Assembly (NCBI GenBank): GCA_049324835.1
Contig: JBMOMT010000064.1
Span: forward strand, 62,001-126,000
Source of the DNA: JBMOMT01 sp049324835
Lineage (GTDB): Bacteria > Chloroflexota > Anaerolineae > CAYNKW01
Direction: 5' to 3'
DNA: 64,000 nt
Each line of letters starts with the position of its first letter. Position 1 is the stretch's first letter. Below are positions 44,081 through 52,859 of this stretch, one piece after another. The notes under the pieces are model-generated. The model was not told the DNA's origin and did not search any database. It saw nothing but the letters and a program-made list of their open reading frames with translations. A program made the translations under genes and the position numbers.

Positions 44081-46609
44081 CTAACCCGGTTCGCTCACCT
44101 CCTCTCCGCCGCCATTGGGCGCCACGATCTCTGCCGCACCGGCCCGGTCCATCAAAGCCGCCTCAAAAACCTGTTCGACACGATCCACCAGGACAATGTT
44201 CAGCTCCTGGCGAATATCCAGCGGGATATCGTCCAGGTCTTTTTCGTTCCGGCGGGGAACGATGACCGTCTTGAGGCCGCTGCGATGCGCCGCCAGCAGC
44301 TTTTGCTTCAAACCGCCGATAGGCAGCACCTGCCCCCGCAGCGTGATCTCACCGGTCATGCCCACTTCTGGACGCACACACCGATCGGTAAACAGCGAGA
44401 CCAGCGACGTGGCGATGGTCACGCCCGCCGAGGGGCCATCTTTGGGCACCGCCCCGGCAGGCACGTGAATGTGCACGTCCGCTCTGTTAAAAACCTGCTC
44501 GTCGATGCCCAACGCTTCGGCCTGCGCCCGGACGTAACTCATGGCTGCCTGCGCCGACTCGCGCATCACTTCGCCCAGTTTGCCGGTGAGGCGCATGCCC
44601 CCCTTGCCCTTCATCTTGGTCGACTCGATAAAGATGATATCACCACCCACGGGCGTCCAGACAAGACCGGTCACCACGCCAGGAACCTCGGTGCGCTCGA
44701 TGCTCTCGGTATAAAAACGCGGCTTGCCCAAAAAATCGGGGACGTTATCGGCCGTGACGGTGATACTCTCGGAGCCACCGGCAGCGACACGGGTAGCTAC
44801 CTTGCGGCACACGCTGCCGATCTCTCGTTCCAGATTACGCACCCCAGCCTCGCGTGTATAATCGCGCGCCATGCGCCGGATGGCTTGCTCCTCAAAGACC
44901 AGTTCACTCGCCTGCAGACTGGCCTCGTGCATCTGGCGAGGGATGAGGTATTGCTGGGCAATCTTGAGCTTTTCTTCCTCGGTATAACCATCCAGACGGA
45001 TGATCTCCATGCGGTCGCGCAGCGGTGGTGGGACAGGATCCAGCATGTTGGCGGTGGTGATGAACATGACTTTGGAAAGATCGAACGCCACATCCAGATA
45101 ATGATCACGAAACTCGAAATTCTGTTGCGGGTCGAGCACCTCCAGCAGCGCCGACGACGGATCACCGCGCCAATCGGCGCCGACCTTGTCGATCTCGTCG
45201 AGCATAAACACAGGATTGTTGGCGCCAGCCCGTTTGATGGCCTGTATGATGCGGCCAGGCATCGCTCCGATGTAGGTGCGCCGATGACCACGAACCTCGG
45301 CCTCGTCGCGCATACCACCCAGCGCCATCCGGGTAAAGTTTCGCCCCAGGGCGCGCGCAATCGACTGGCCCAGACTGGTCTTACCCGTGCCCGGCGGGCC
45401 CACAAAACAGAGAATCGCTCCCCGGAAACGCCTGGCCTCCTCTTCGCCCTCACGCTCCAACCGGAGTTTACGCACGGCCAGGTATTCCAGGATGCGTTCT
45501 TTGATCTCTTCCAGATCATAGTGGTCCTCGTCCAACACCTGGCGGGCGTGGTCGATACCCAGATTATCCGGGGTGCTCGAGCTCCAGGGCAGGCTGGTCA
45601 TCCAATCCAGATAAGTCTTGATGACCGAGTATTCGGCGGCCGCGGCCGGCATCTTTTCCATACGGCTCAGCTCACGCAGCGCCTCCTTTTCAGCCTCCTC
45701 TGGCATGTTTGCCGTGGCAATCTTGGCGCGATACTCTTCCAGCTCAACCTGCTGCTCGTCCACCTCGCCTAGCTCACGTTTGATGGCCTTGAGTTGCTCA
45801 CGCAAAAAGTATTCGCGCTGCACCTTTTCCATCTCCGACTGAGCATCGGTTTTGATCTTTTGGCCGAGCTGCACCACCTCCAACTCGCGGCTGAGGATGC
45901 CGATCAGCTTACGCAGCTTGTTTTTGACGTCGTCCATTTCGAGGATTTCCTGAGCGTCCTCGATAGAGATGCGTAGAGTGGCCACGATCTGGTAAACCAG
46001 TTGCCGGGGATCGTCCAGGCTCAAAGCCGCCATCGCTACATCTTCTGGAACGTGCGGCAGCAACTCGACCAGGTTGCGGAACAGATCCACGGCGTTTCGC
46101 ACCAGAGCCTCCATCTCTGGCGAATCGTCCACCTGCTCTGGCAGCGGTTCGACACGGGCCCGCAAATAAGGCTCGGTTTGAATAAATTCGACGAAACGAA
46201 TACGTTGCAGGCCCTGAACAAAGATCAACAGTGTGCCATCAGGAGCACGGCGCAACTGGTGCACCACGGCCACCACCCCCACGCGATAGATATCGTCGGC
46301 TGAGGGCTCCTCTACCTCTGTATCTCTGAGCGCTGCCAGGCCGATGAGACGCTGCTCGGCCAGGGCGTCGTTCACCAGCCGAACAGACGCCGGCCGACCC
46401 ACCGTCAGCGGTGATGCCACCGTAGGAAAAGGCACCAGGTTACGCAGCGGCAGAACAGAGAGCACCTCTGGAACAGGCCGATCGCCGTCCTGATCGGCCT
46501 GTGGTTCACGAGCAGAGCCTTCGCCTGTCTGCACAGTGACCACCGGTTTAACCAGAGCCGGCTCCTGCTCGCCGGAGTCGAGTTTTTTTCCTTCCAGGCT
46601 ATCCATCAT
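44081..46609 (-). CDS. lon: ATP-dependent Lon protease
   Basis: 842 residues. N-terminal LON substrate domain beginning VLPLRNLVPFPTVASPLTVG (about 52-71), coiled-coil region, AAA+ module with Walker A GPPGTGKTSLG and Walker B VFMLDEIDKV, and the C-terminal Ser/Lys protease domain: catalytic Ser in KDGPSAGVT and Lys in GGLKQKLLAAHRSG. It degrades misfolded and regulatory proteins in the cytoplasm. Two adjacent Met codons are possible starts. It lies 29 bp behind hsp20, so the two quality-control genes likely share a transcript. Confidence 0.97.
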   Translation of the reverse strand: MMDSLEGKKLDSGEQEPALVKPVVTVQTGEGSAREPQADQDGDRPVPEVLSVLPLRNLVPFPTVASPLTVGRPASVRLVNDALAEQRLIGLAALRDTEVEEPSADDIYRVGVVAVVHQLRRAPDGTLLIFVQGLQRIRFVEFIQTEPYLRARVEPLPEQVDDSPEMEALVRNAVDLFRNLVELLPHVPEDVAMAALSLDDPRQLVYQIVATLRISIEDAQEILEMDDVKNKLRKLIGILSRELEVVQLGQKIKTDAQSEMEKVQREYFLREQLKAIKRELGEVDEQQVELEEYRAKIATANMPEEAEKEALRELSRMEKMPAAAAEYSVIKTYLDWMTSLPWSSSTPDNLGIDHARQVLDEDHYDLEEIKERILEYLAVRKLRLEREGEEEARRFRGAILCFVGPPGTGKTSLGQSIARALGRNFTRMALGGMRDEAEVRGHRRTYIGAMPGRIIQAIKRAGANNPVFMLDEIDKVGADWRGDPSSALLEVLDPQQNFEFRDHYLDVAFDLSKVMFITTANMLDPVPPPLRDRMEIIRLDGYTEEEKLKIAQQYLIPRQMHEASLQASELVFEEQAIRRMARDYTREAGVRNLEREIGSVCRKVATRVAAGGSESITVTADNVPDFLGKPRFYTESIERTEVPGVVTGLVWTPVGGDIIFIESTKMKGKGGMRLTGKLGEVMRESAQAAMSYVRAQAEALGIDEQVFNRADVHIHVPAGAVPKDGPSAGVTIATSLVSLFTDRCVRPEVGMTGEITLRGQVLPIGGLKQKLLAAHRSGLKTVIVPRRNEKDLDDIPLDIRQELNIVLVDRVEQVFEAALMDRAGAAEIVAPNGGGEEVSEPG

Positions 46610-46638
46610 CTCTACACCACTCTCAGACGAGAACCCTA

Positions 46639-47010
46639 TCAGATACGAACGACCGGCACTCTTTGCGCCTGTTTTTTGGGCAGCACCACCATGAGAAAAC
46701 CATCGGCATACGTCGCTTCGATCTTGTCCTGGTCGACCGCGCCCGGCAGCAGCACCTCAGAGCGGAACTCCCCATAGGCCACCTCGATCTGATGACAAAC
46801 CTGCTTGGCGCACGAATCCTGGCGAAAGCCACCAACGACGAGCATACGGTCGGACAGGGAAATCCTGAAATCGCCGTCGCCCATACCAGCCACTTCCACT
46901 CGCACCACGTATTGTTCCTCTGCCTCATAGAGATCGGTGGGTGGGTGCCAGGTCTGATACTGAGTCACACCCAGCCAACGACCCGGCAGCGCCCTTCTAT
47001 GCTGCTGCAT
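46639..47010 (-). CDS. Small heat-shock protein (Hsp20/alpha-crystallin family)
   Basis: 123 residues. The alpha-crystallin core runs from WHPPTDLYEAEEQYVVRVEV (about 21-40) through LVVGGFRQD to the conserved YGEFRSEVLLPGAVDQDKIEATYADGFL-type strands and a short C-terminal tail with the partner-binding VPVVRI motif. It is an ATP-independent holdase. An unusual pair of Cys residues (DSCAKQVC, about 65-72) lies in the loop between strands and could be redox-active. It precedes lon. Confidence 0.92.
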   Translation of the reverse strand: MQQHRRALPGRWLGVTQYQTWHPPTDLYEAEEQYVVRVEVAGMGDGDFRISLSDRMLVVGGFRQDSCAKQVCHQIEVAYGEFRSEVLLPGAVDQDKIEATYADGFLMVVLPKKQAQRVPVVRI

Positions 47011-47077
47011 CTCGCCTCTCTTTCTGGCTTTTCCCTGGCAGGCCAGGTTTTGGCATTACTGATCGTTACTTGATCAT

Positions 47078-47088
47078 ATTGTACCACA
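47078..47088 (-). promoter_or_regulatory. Possible extended -10 promoter of hsp20-lon
   Basis: Minus strand TGTGGTACAAT, 68 nt upstream of the hsp20 ATG; the same 11 bases occur at 37716-37726. A weak TTGCGC lies 16 bp upstream. No CIRCE element was seen. Confidence 0.4.
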
Positions 47089-47157
47089 AAAAGCAAGTAG
47101 CGCAATCCCTGCCCCCAACCCGATCATCGGCGACAGGTGAACGAAAAAGCCCGTTAT

Positions 47158-47199
47158 GCCAAACAAATACTTGACAAAACCAAGACAAAATGGTAAAAT
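47158..47199 (+). promoter_or_regulatory. Sigma-70 promoter with 11-bp-phased ACA repeats (candidate CarH operator), DegV gene
   Basis: TTGACA at 47171-47176, 17 nt, TAAAAT at 47194-47199. Three consecutive 11-mers (47158, 47169, 47180) carry ACAA at the same place: GCCAAACAAAT, ACTTGACAAAA, CCAAGACAAAA. The middle one is the -35 element. The pattern matches the sites at 55369 and 61633. Confidence 0.65.
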
Positions 47200-47243
47200 A
47201 GAAAGCAACATACACCAGCCAGTACGTTCGAGAGGGAGGCCAA

Positions 47244-48110
47244 ATGACGATCCAAGTGGTCACCGATAGTACCGCCGATCTGCCCACTCAGACCGCAAAA
47301 GACTACAACATCACTGTTGTGCCCCTGTACATCAATATCGAAGGCAAGAGTTACCTCGACGGCGTGGAACTCTCGCGTCAGGAATTTTATCAAAGGCTGC
47401 CCGATCTTAAATCGCCGCCGCTGACCTCCGCGCCTGGGCCGGAGATCTTTCGCCAGGTCTACGAAAAACTGGCCGCCCAGGGCGCTACTGAGGTCTTGTC
47501 GCTACACATCTCGGCCAGCCTGAGCGCCACCTACAACATCGCCCAGGCAGCAGCACAGACCACCAAAGCTGTGCCCGTCACGACTTTCGATCCTGGCCAG
47601 TTAACACTCGGCACCGGCCTGCTGGTGATAGAAGCGGCCAAAGCCGCTGCCGCCGGACAGTCGATGGCCGAGATCGTTGCCATGCTGGCCGAGAAATCCA
47701 GGCGCACCCACACCATGGCCGCGCTCGACACGCTCGAGTTTTTGCGTCGCAGCGGGCGCGTGTCGCACCTGGCATATGGTCTGGGCGCATTACTCAGCAT
47801 CAAGCCGCTGCTCACCATGCACAGCGGCGAAATGGGCATGGAACGCGTGCGTACTCGCCGCAAAGCTATCGAGCGGCTGCTCGAAATGCTGTCGGAACTG
47901 GGGCCGTTTGAAGAACTGGCCATGGTGCACACATACGCCCCAGAACGCGCTGAGACCCTCCACGCCGAGGCCCAGCATTTCTTTCCCCTGGGCAGGCCGC
48001 CGATCTTTTCCTCTGTGACGCCGATCATCGGCGCACACATCGGTCCTGGAGCCGTGGGTTTCGTGGGTATCCGCGCCAAAACGGCCAACGGCAAAGTGAA
48101 TGAGACGTGA
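47244..48110 (+). CDS. DegV family fatty-acid-binding protein
   Basis: 288 residues. The N-terminal VVTDSTADLP (about 4-13), the middle SPPLTSAPGPEIF part with the fatty-acid carboxylate-binding TSxPs pattern, LSLHISASLSATYN (about 86-99) and MAALDTLEFLRRSGRVS (about 154-170) are characteristic. DegV/FakB-type proteins bind a fatty acid and present it to the kinase FakA; no fakA gene lies nearby. GGGAGG precedes the ATG. It is transcribed from the promoter at 47158-47199, which belongs to the candidate CarH-controlled set. The reading continues toward the membrane-protein genes downstream, separated by 82 bp. Confidence 0.92.
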   Translation: MTIQVVTDSTADLPTQTAKDYNITVVPLYINIEGKSYLDGVELSRQEFYQRLPDLKSPPLTSAPGPEIFRQVYEKLAAQGATEVLSLHISASLSATYNIAQAAAQTTKAVPVTTFDPGQLTLGTGLLVIEAAKAAAAGQSMAEIVAMLAEKSRRTHTMAALDTLEFLRRSGRVSHLAYGLGALLSIKPLLTMHSGEMGMERVRTRRKAIERLLEMLSELGPFEELAMVHTYAPERAETLHAEAQHFFPLGRPPIFSSVTPIIGAHIGPGAVGFVGIRAKTANGKVNET

Positions 48111-48192
48111 GCTTGCCGATGATGGATGGTCAAGTACATACAACCTACCAGGCCTGTGTGCCGTGGTTTCTTTGCCAGTATGGAGGTGAAAA

Positions 48193-48519
48193 ATGAGAAT
48201 CGCCAAGGGGATCGCAACGCTGGGCCTGCTGGCCATGGCAGGCGTGCTGGTCTACGGCTTTACCGTCGGCAGTTTCGGCGACGAGGGCCAGCAGCTTTTA
48301 TCCATGCCGTGGGGCATTGTCTCGCTGGTCGATCTTTATGTGGGTTTTGCCCTCTTTTCGGGCTGGATCGTCTACCGCGAAAAGTCGTTCGTTCGCTCGG
48401 CCATCTGGGTGGCGCTGATGATGGTGCTGGGCTTTTTTACGGCCAGCCTGTACACGCTGATCACCCTCCAGGCAAGCCAGGGCGACTGGAAACGCTTCTG
48501 GCTGGGTCGCCGCGCCTGA
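48193..48519 (+). CDS. DUF1475-family small membrane protein
   Basis: 108 residues with three membrane helices (about 6-25, 37-58, 69-92). Conserved features that I associate with DUF1475 are present: GFTVGSFGDEG, SMPWGIVSLVDLYVGF and WIVYREKS. Function unknown. GGAGGTGA precedes the ATG. It lies in front of a DUF3159-like gene (17 bp) and the CarH-type regulator on the same strand. Confidence 0.75.
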   Translation: MRIAKGIATLGLLAMAGVLVYGFTVGSFGDEGQQLLSMPWGIVSLVDLYVGFALFSGWIVYREKSFVRSAIWVALMMVLGFFTASLYTLITLQASQGDWKRFWLGRRA

Positions 48520-48536
48520 GCCGGGAGTATGGAACC

Positions 48537-49214
48537 ATGACGGCCAAATTGCGCGAGCTGGCAGATGAGTTTCGCACCGTGTTTGGCGGGCGTAGCAGCC
48601 CCCTCGATTCGGTCGCACCGCCGGTGGTGTTTCTGGCTCTGAACACCCTTGCGGGTTTTGAGGTCGCCATGGGCGGTTCGCTGCTCGTTGCGCTGCTCAT
48701 CGCCGGTCTGCGCCTGCGCCGGCGGCAGTCGCTGGCCTACGCGTTGGGCGGCGTCGGCGGCGTCCTGCTGGCCATCCTGATCGCTCAATGGATTGGTCGG
48801 GCCGAGGGCTTTTTTCTGCCCGGCATCGTCAGCGGCGGCTCGACCGTGCTTCTCGCCGTGGGCAGCGTCGTTCTGAGGCGCCCCCTCGTGGCCTGGACGA
48901 GCCACTTCACACGTCGCTGGCCGTTGGCCTGGTATTGGCACCCGCAGGTGCGCCCCGCCTACGATGAAGTAACCCTCGCCTGGGCTGCCTTTTTTGCCCT
49001 GCGTTTGCTGCTGCAACTCTCGTTATTCCAGGAGCAGGCGGCTCAACAACTGGCCGTGATCCATGTGATCACCGGCTGGCCGGCGACGGTCGCACTGTTG
49101 GTGGTGAGTTATCTGTACGGCGCCTGGCGGCTGCAACATCTCGAGGGACCGAGCGTCGAGGAGTTCCGCGCCGGCGACGAGCCACCCTGGACAGGCCAGC
49201 AGCGAGGGTTCTGA
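48537..49214 (+). CDS. DUF3159-like membrane protein
   Basis: 225 residues from the ATG giving MTAKLRELAD; the same frame is open for 137 codons upstream but there it runs across the DUF1475 gene. Six membrane helices are expected. The start FRTVFGGRSSPLDSVAPPVVFLALN and the RRPLVAWTSHFTR region fit the DUF3159 family, known mainly from Actinobacteria, of unknown function. GGGAG is 9 nt upstream. The next gene is the CarH-type regulator 58 bp away. Confidence 0.72.
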   Translation: MTAKLRELADEFRTVFGGRSSPLDSVAPPVVFLALNTLAGFEVAMGGSLLVALLIAGLRLRRRQSLAYALGGVGGVLLAILIAQWIGRAEGFFLPGIVSGGSTVLLAVGSVVLRRPLVAWTSHFTRRWPLAWYWHPQVRPAYDEVTLAWAAFFALRLLLQLSLFQEQAAQQLAVIHVITGWPATVALLVVSYLYGAWRLQHLEGPSVEEFRAGDEPPWTGQQRGF

Positions 49215-49272
49215 CCACGACACACGCCGATTTCTCGGCAGTCACAATGAAGTGAAAGGAGAACACCCACAC

Positions 49273-50604
49273 ATGACAACTTTACACGACACACCTTCGT
49301 ACAACCTCAAAGCAGTCATCCGGCAGACCGGCCTCAAACCGGATACATTACGCGCCTGGGAGAGACGCTACGGCCTGCCCGAGCCACAACGCAGCAGGGG
49401 TGGACACCGCCTTTACTCCGAGCGCGACATCGCCACTATCAAGTGGCTGATCGCCCGTCAGCGCGAGGGATTGAGCATCAAACGAGCGGTCGAATTGTGG
49501 CATCAACTGCAAGACGAGGGCCAGGACCCGCTGTACGCCAGTTCGAGCCTGATCACGCCAGGCCAAACCACCCAACAGCCAGTGACCCCAGGAGATACGC
49601 TGATCCAACTCCGTCAGGCCTGGATCGCCGCCTGCCTGGCCTTTGACGAACAAAAGGCCGAACAGGCTCTCTCGCAAGCCTTTTCTCTGTACGTGCCTGA
49701 AACAGTTTGCCTGGAGTTGCTCCAAAAGGGACTGGCCCAGATCGGACAGCTCTGGTACGAGGGTCAGGCAACGGTACAACAAGAACATTTCGCCTCAGCC
49801 CTGGCGGTGCGCCGCCTGTGGACGTTGATATTGGCCACACCACCACCCACCCGTACGGGTCGCATCCTTACCGCCTGCCCGCCCGGTGAAGAACACTCTT
49901 TTCCGCTGCTGCTGGTCACATTGTTACTGCGGCGGCGCGGCTGGGATGTGGTCTACCTGGGCGCCAACGTGCCGCTGGAAAAAATGATCAAGACGATCGA
50001 TACGGCCAATCCCAAGCTGGTATTGCTGACCGCGCAGACCCTCAGTTCGGCCGCCAACCTGTTGGAAATGGCCCACCTGCTCAATCGGGAACAAGTCTCG
50101 GTCGCCTTTGGCGGCTTGGTTTTTAACCTGCTGCCGGAGCTTGTGAAGCACGTTCCCGGCCACTTTGTGGGTCGAGACCTGGAACAAACGCCTCAAACTG
50201 TGGAGCAAATCATGGCCGGGGCCTTCTCCCGGCCCGAATTCGAGGCCATTCCCGAACACTATTTCAGGGCGCGTAACTATTTCCAGGAGCGCCAGCCACA
50301 TATCGAAGCCCATCTGAACGAAACACTCCACCTGCCCGCCGTTGCACCGGCGCACCTGGAGATAGCCAACAAAGAAATAGCTCTCAACATCAAAGCTGCC
50401 CTCACTTTGGGAAACATGGACTACCTGAGCCTGGATGTCGACTGGGTGAAAGGGTTGTTGGGCAACTATCAACTTGCGCCGGAACCATTCAAAGACTATC
50501 TCGCTGCCTACCTCACAGCCGCACAGGCTCAAATGGACGAGCGGGGCGAGCCTGTTGTGGCCTGGCTGGCCCGTTTACTGAAAAACAACCCCGCTCCTGA
50601 ATAG
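49273..50604 (+). CDS. CarH/LitR-type B12-dependent photoreceptor transcription regulator
   Basis: 443 residues from the ATG giving MTTLHDTPSY. A MerR-type HTH (about 9-77, with LRAWERRYGLPEP) is followed by the cobalamin-cap helix bundle (about 105-185) and a B12-binding Rossmann domain (about 195-310). The photoreceptor signature W-x9-EH is exact: Trp161 and Glu171-His172. His208 in GEEHSF is at the lower-ligand position. In known CarH proteins adenosylcobalamin drives tetramer formation and repression in the dark; light breaks the Co-C bond and relieves it. A C-terminal extension of about 130 residues (313-443) is not part of typical CarH. It is followed by a TIGR01777 epimerase 11 bp downstream. 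Confidence 0.9.
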   Translation: MTTLHDTPSYNLKAVIRQTGLKPDTLRAWERRYGLPEPQRSRGGHRLYSERDIATIKWLIARQREGLSIKRAVELWHQLQDEGQDPLYASSSLITPGQTTQQPVTPGDTLIQLRQAWIAACLAFDEQKAEQALSQAFSLYVPETVCLELLQKGLAQIGQLWYEGQATVQQEHFASALAVRRLWTLILATPPPTRTGRILTACPPGEEHSFPLLLVTLLLRRRGWDVVYLGANVPLEKMIKTIDTANPKLVLLTAQTLSSAANLLEMAHLLNREQVSVAFGGLVFNLLPELVKHVPGHFVGRDLEQTPQTVEQIMAGAFSRPEFEAIPEHYFRARNYFQERQPHIEAHLNETLHLPAVAPAHLEIANKEIALNIKAALTLGNMDYLSLDVDWVKGLLGNYQLAPEPFKDYLAAYLTAAQAQMDERGEPVVAWLARLLKNNPAPE

Positions 50605-50615
50605 GAGGTAAACTC

Positions 50616-51524
50616 GTGCGCATCATCATTACCGGCGGCACCGGCCTGATCGGTCGTGCCCTGACAAACGTTCTGGTGGCGGATGGCCACCAGGTTATCA
50701 CCTTGAGCCGAACACCACAGCACACGACCGGCCTGCCCACCGGCGCGATCATCGAGTCTTGGGACGCCCGCACCGCCGATGGCTGGGGTCACCTGGTCGA
50801 AGACGCCCACGCCATCGTCAACCTGGCGGGCGAGAGCATCGGCGCCGGCCGCTGGACCGCAACACGCAAGCACCGCATCCGCCAGAGCCGTCTCGATGCT
50901 GGCCGCGCCGTGGTGCAGGCAGTGGAACTGGCTGCCCACAAACCCCGCGTCGTAGTGCAGGCCTCCGGCATCGGCTACTATGGTCCCACCGCGGATCAGG
51001 AAATCACCGAAGAGACCCCGCCCGGCGACGACTTTTTGGCGCGCGTCGCCCAAGAGTGGGAGAGTTCCACCGCAGCAGTCGAAACGTTGGGCGTGCGGCG
51101 GGCCATCATCCGCACCGGCGTGGTGTTGAGCATGGATGGCGGCGCTTTGCCGCGCCTGCTGCTCCCTTTCAAACTCTTTGCCGGTGGGCCGCTGGGCAGC
51201 GGGCGGCAGTGGCTACCCTGGATTCACCTGGCCGACGAGGTGGCCGCCATCCGCTTTCTCATCGAAAATAAAAACGCCGCCGGCCCCTTCAACCTGGCCG
51301 CGCCCCATCCACTCACCAACACCCAATTCAGCCGCCTCGTCGGCCGCGTGATGCGCCGACCGGCCATCGCGCCCGCGCCCGCCTTTGCCCTGCGGCTGGC
51401 CCTGGGAGAGATGGCCACACTGCTGCTCGACGGCCAGCGGGCGGCGTCGCGTAAATTGCAGGCGCTGGGCTTTCACTTCCGCTACCCTCAGGCCGAGGAG
51501 GCCCTGCGAGACCTGTTGGCGTAA
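50616..51524 (+). CDS. TIGR01777-family NAD-dependent epimerase
   Basis: 302 residues starting at GTG (AGGAGG, 7 nt). Atypical SDR with IIITGGTGLIGRALTNVL (about 3-20), INLAGESIGAGRWT-type motif (about 68-81), RVVVQASGIGYYGP and the C-terminal DUF1731 part (RPAIAPAPAFALRLALGEM). Members are often found beside light-responsive regulators and photolyase-type genes; their substrate is unknown. It follows the CarH-type gene by 11 bp, so co-expression is very likely. Confidence 0.88.
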   Translation: MRIIITGGTGLIGRALTNVLVADGHQVITLSRTPQHTTGLPTGAIIESWDARTADGWGHLVEDAHAIVNLAGESIGAGRWTATRKHRIRQSRLDAGRAVVQAVELAAHKPRVVVQASGIGYYGPTADQEITEETPPGDDFLARVAQEWESSTAAVETLGVRRAIIRTGVVLSMDGGALPRLLLPFKLFAGGPLGSGRQWLPWIHLADEVAAIRFLIENKNAAGPFNLAAPHPLTNTQFSRLVGRVMRRPAIAPAPAFALRLALGEMATLLLDGQRAASRKLQALGFHFRYPQAEEALRDLLA

Positions 51525-51555
51525 AATTCCGCGAGCTAGAATTGGAGAACGACTG

Positions 51556-51645
51556 ATGAAGATAGGCATTATCGGCAGCGGTTTCGTCACGAGAGGTGGC
51601 AGTCACTTTGCAAGTGACTGCCACCTGAGAGAGGAGAAACGATGA
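51556..51645 (+). pseudogene. Truncated start of a Rossmann-fold gene, interrupted by a palindromic repeat
   Basis: A normal-looking ATG with GGAG upstream begins MKIGIIGSGF, the typical N-terminus of NADP-binding oxidoreductases of the F420-dependent type (Gly-x-Gly). After about twelve codons the frame enters the palindrome at 51594-51626 and ends as TGA, overlapping the ATG of the Rieske gene. A gene was probably lost by deletion or repeat insertion, leaving only its translation start. The remnant could now serve as a 29-codon leader for the Rieske gene. Confidence 0.6.
51594..51626. repeat. REP-like perfect palindrome
   Basis: 15-bp arms (aggtggcagtcactt at 51594-51608 and its exact complement at 51612-51626), loop TGC. 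There is no U tract, so a terminator is unlikely. Looks like a dispersed palindromic intergenic element. It sits within the truncated reading frame. Confidence 0.75.
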
Positions 51646-52667
51646 TCCCCAATCAATGGTACGTGCTCATGGAATCGAAACAGGTGAAAGACAGGCCCGT
51701 CGGTGTGACGCGCATGGGCGAAAAGCTGGTTTTCTGGCGCGACGACACCGGCCGGGTGAGCTGTCTGCGCGACAAATGCCCCCATCGCGGCGTCGAGCTG
51801 AGCAAGGGCCAGGTGATCGACGGTCACATCCAGTGCCCCTTTCACGGCTTCGAGTATGATACCTCCGGCCAGGCGGTGTACATCCCCGCACTGGGCCGCC
51901 AGGGAACACCCCCCAAAGCCATGCGCGCCCACGGCTACCCCACCCACGAGGCCCACGGCTTGATCTGGGTCTGGTGGGGCGACAACCCACCCGACGATCT
52001 GGCCCCGCCCCGCTTTTTCGACGACATCGACGGTGATTTCACCTACAAGACAGTCTACGATCCGTGGGACGCCCACTATTCCCGCGTCATCGAGAACCAG
52101 CTCGACGTGGTGCACCTGCCCTTCATCCACCACAACACCATCGGCCGCGGCAACCGCACCGTGGTGGATGGCCCCGCCATCGAGTGGCTGGGCGAAGACA
52201 TGTTCTACGTCTATGTCTACAATCGCGCCGACGACGGCACGCCGCCGCGCAAGGCCAGCGAGCTGCCCATTCCCCATCCGGGCGGTTTCAGGCTGGAGTT
52301 CATTTACCCCAATCTATGGCAGAACCACATCTCGGAAGACGTGCGCATCGTGGCCGCCTTTGTGCCGGTGGACGAGGCCCACACGCTGCTCTACCTGCGC
52401 TTCTACCAGCGTTTTCTGAGACTGCCCCTGCTGCGCGATCTGGTGACCTGGGCGGCTATGCCTTTCAACCGGTTGGTGGCCCACCAGGACCGGCGGGTGG
52501 TGGTCACACACCAGCCACAGCCTTCGGGGCTGCGCATCGGCGAGAAAATGATCCAGGGCGACCGGCCCATCGTCGAGTATCGCCGCCGCCGGGAGGAGCT
52601 TTTCGAAACGGCACAGAAAAAGCATGCCAAACCCATGCCAGAGAAAGAGCAATATGCGCAAGGGTAA
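51642..52667 (+). CDS. Rieske [2Fe-2S] non-haem iron oxygenase
   Basis: 341 residues. Rieske cluster motif C46-x-H48 and C65-x2-H68 (CPHRG, CPFHG). The catalytic iron region is ENQLDVVHLPFIHH, with N152, D155, H158 and H163 matching the bridging Asp and two His ligands of ring-hydroxylating or demethylating oxygenases (vanillate demethylase, pheophorbide oxygenase, choline monooxygenase groups). A monomer-type enzyme that takes electrons from a separate reductase, not seen here. GAGAGGAG precedes the ATG, which overlaps the stop of the truncated frame. The substrate cannot be read from sequence. Confidence 0.92.
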   Translation: MIPNQWYVLMESKQVKDRPVGVTRMGEKLVFWRDDTGRVSCLRDKCPHRGVELSKGQVIDGHIQCPFHGFEYDTSGQAVYIPALGRQGTPPKAMRAHGYPTHEAHGLIWVWWGDNPPDDLAPPRFFDDIDGDFTYKTVYDPWDAHYSRVIENQLDVVHLPFIHHNTIGRGNRTVVDGPAIEWLGEDMFYVYVYNRADDGTPPRKASELPIPHPGGFRLEFIYPNLWQNHISEDVRIVAAFVPVDEAHTLLYLRFYQRFLRLPLLRDLVTWAAMPFNRLVAHQDRRVVVTHQPQPSGLRIGEKMIQGDRPIVEYRRRREELFETAQKKHAKPMPEKEQYAQG

Positions 52668-52682
52668 ACGGAACACTAGCGA

Positions 52683-52841
52683 ACCTGACAGGGTAACCGC
52701 TCAAGGGGAGCCAGAAATCCTCACCAAAGACGCCAGGAAAACAAAGAAAAAGCCAGTTCAAGAACGATTTTTCCCTCCGAATTTTGGTGACTTGGCCTTG
52801 GTGGTTAGAAAAGACTTTACCTGAACGCCTACCTGACAGGT
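52683..52841. repeat. Intergenic repeat unit bounded by ACCTGACAGG palindromes
   Basis: The gap between the Rieske and NhaA genes is bounded by acctgacagg at 52683-52692 and acctgacaggt at 52831-52841 (each nearly self-complementary). Between them lie 'caccaaagacgccagg' and, in opposite sense, 'ccttggtgg' fragments. It reads like a degenerate dispersed element. Another partial copy (cctacctgacag) occurs near 14616. Confidence 0.5.
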
Positions 52842-52859
52842 TTGAGAACGGAAGTGAGC

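Noticed and set aside
48126..48536. Upstream part of the DUF3159-like frame
   Set aside because: Runs across the DUF1475 gene in another frame with no similarity; the ATG at 48537 is better.
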